A stretch of 64,000 nucleotides of DNA from Paenibacillus sp. JNUCC-31 (GTDB lineage Bacteria > Bacillota > Bacilli > Paenibacillales > Paenibacillaceae), in contig NZ_CP062165.1 of assembly GCF_014844075.1 (NCBI RefSeq), positions 5,022,001-5,086,000 on the forward strand, given 5' to 3'. Both the position numbers and the translations under genes were made by a program. A model generated the notes under the pieces. The model was given only the letters and a program-made list of their open reading frames with translations, was not told the DNA's origin and did no database searches. Below, in pieces: positions 63,936 to 64,000 of this stretch (position 1 is the first letter of the stretch; the number at the start of each line of letters is the position of its first letter).

Positions 63936-64000
63936 GAAAAAACCTCCCAAATCATTTATAGGGCATTCTATGCGGTTGCCTACCCATACGACACAGGATG

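Overview
The window reads as a chromosomal segment of a spore-forming, low-to-medium GC Bacillota, most likely Paenibacillus. Pointers are an H-type spore protein gene (sspH), an orphan GerAB-type germination gene, Ku with split LigD repair genes, tandem leucine T-boxes, a CIRCE-controlled groESL operon, and gene order close to the Bacillus subtilis ydiB-groEL region. There is no rRNA or tRNA gene, so the genus call rests on gene content and order. I see no prophage, integrase or CRISPR array.

Layout. 1-7 kb: the C-terminal part of a YhgE/Pip-type membrane protein cut by the window edge, then gltB, the glutamate synthase large subunit, behind a long leader and with no gltD beside it. 7-28 kb: an XRE-family repressor gene facing a roughly 20-kb exopolysaccharide/capsule operon. 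The operon runs from a strong promoter at 7821-7849 to a terminator at 27879-27923. It encodes a tyrosine phosphatase, Wzz and a BY-kinase (control), GalU, Ugd, UXS and ManC (UDP-Glc, UDP-GlcA, UDP-Xyl and GDP-Man supply), a phosphoglycosyltransferase, five glycosyltransferases, a pyruvyltransferase, Wzy, Wzx, an LCP ligase and a VanZ-like protein. A structured RNA segment between the kinase and galU genes sits where the eps-associated (EAR) antitermination element lies in B. subtilis. GATAC-N5-GTATC dyads occur in this promoter and again in the promoter of the next unit, a Cys-rich small protein plus an ABC-2 transporter, which suggests one small regulon.

30-45 kb: AI-2E transporter, a self-regulated GntR/DUF1648/hydrolase cassette, CNNM/CorC protein, cardiolipin synthase, YitT protein, then a minus-strand block with GerAB, the LigD ligase, the LigD polymerase, a VOC dioxygenase-like protein and Ku. 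45-60 kb: sspH, then the t6A modification genes tsaE-tsaB-rimI-tsaD, leuA behind two consecutive leucine T-boxes, a DnaA-box cluster, an ABC-F gene, 5-formyl-THF cyclo-ligase, moaC, mog, tatA-tatC and groES-groEL. A MITE-like repeat separates tsaB from rimI. 60-64 kb: an FAD monooxygenase-like gene, a small zone of gene decay (a frameshifted small ORF and a MATE-transporter remnant), a DeoR-type regulator and a DUF2642 protein.

How the parts work together: the polysaccharide operon supplies its own sugar nucleotides, assembles a lipid-linked repeat, flips and polymerises it under kinase/phosphatase control, and probably attaches it to the wall through the LCP protein. The XRE repressor and the EAR-like RNA would set initiation and elongation of that long transcript.
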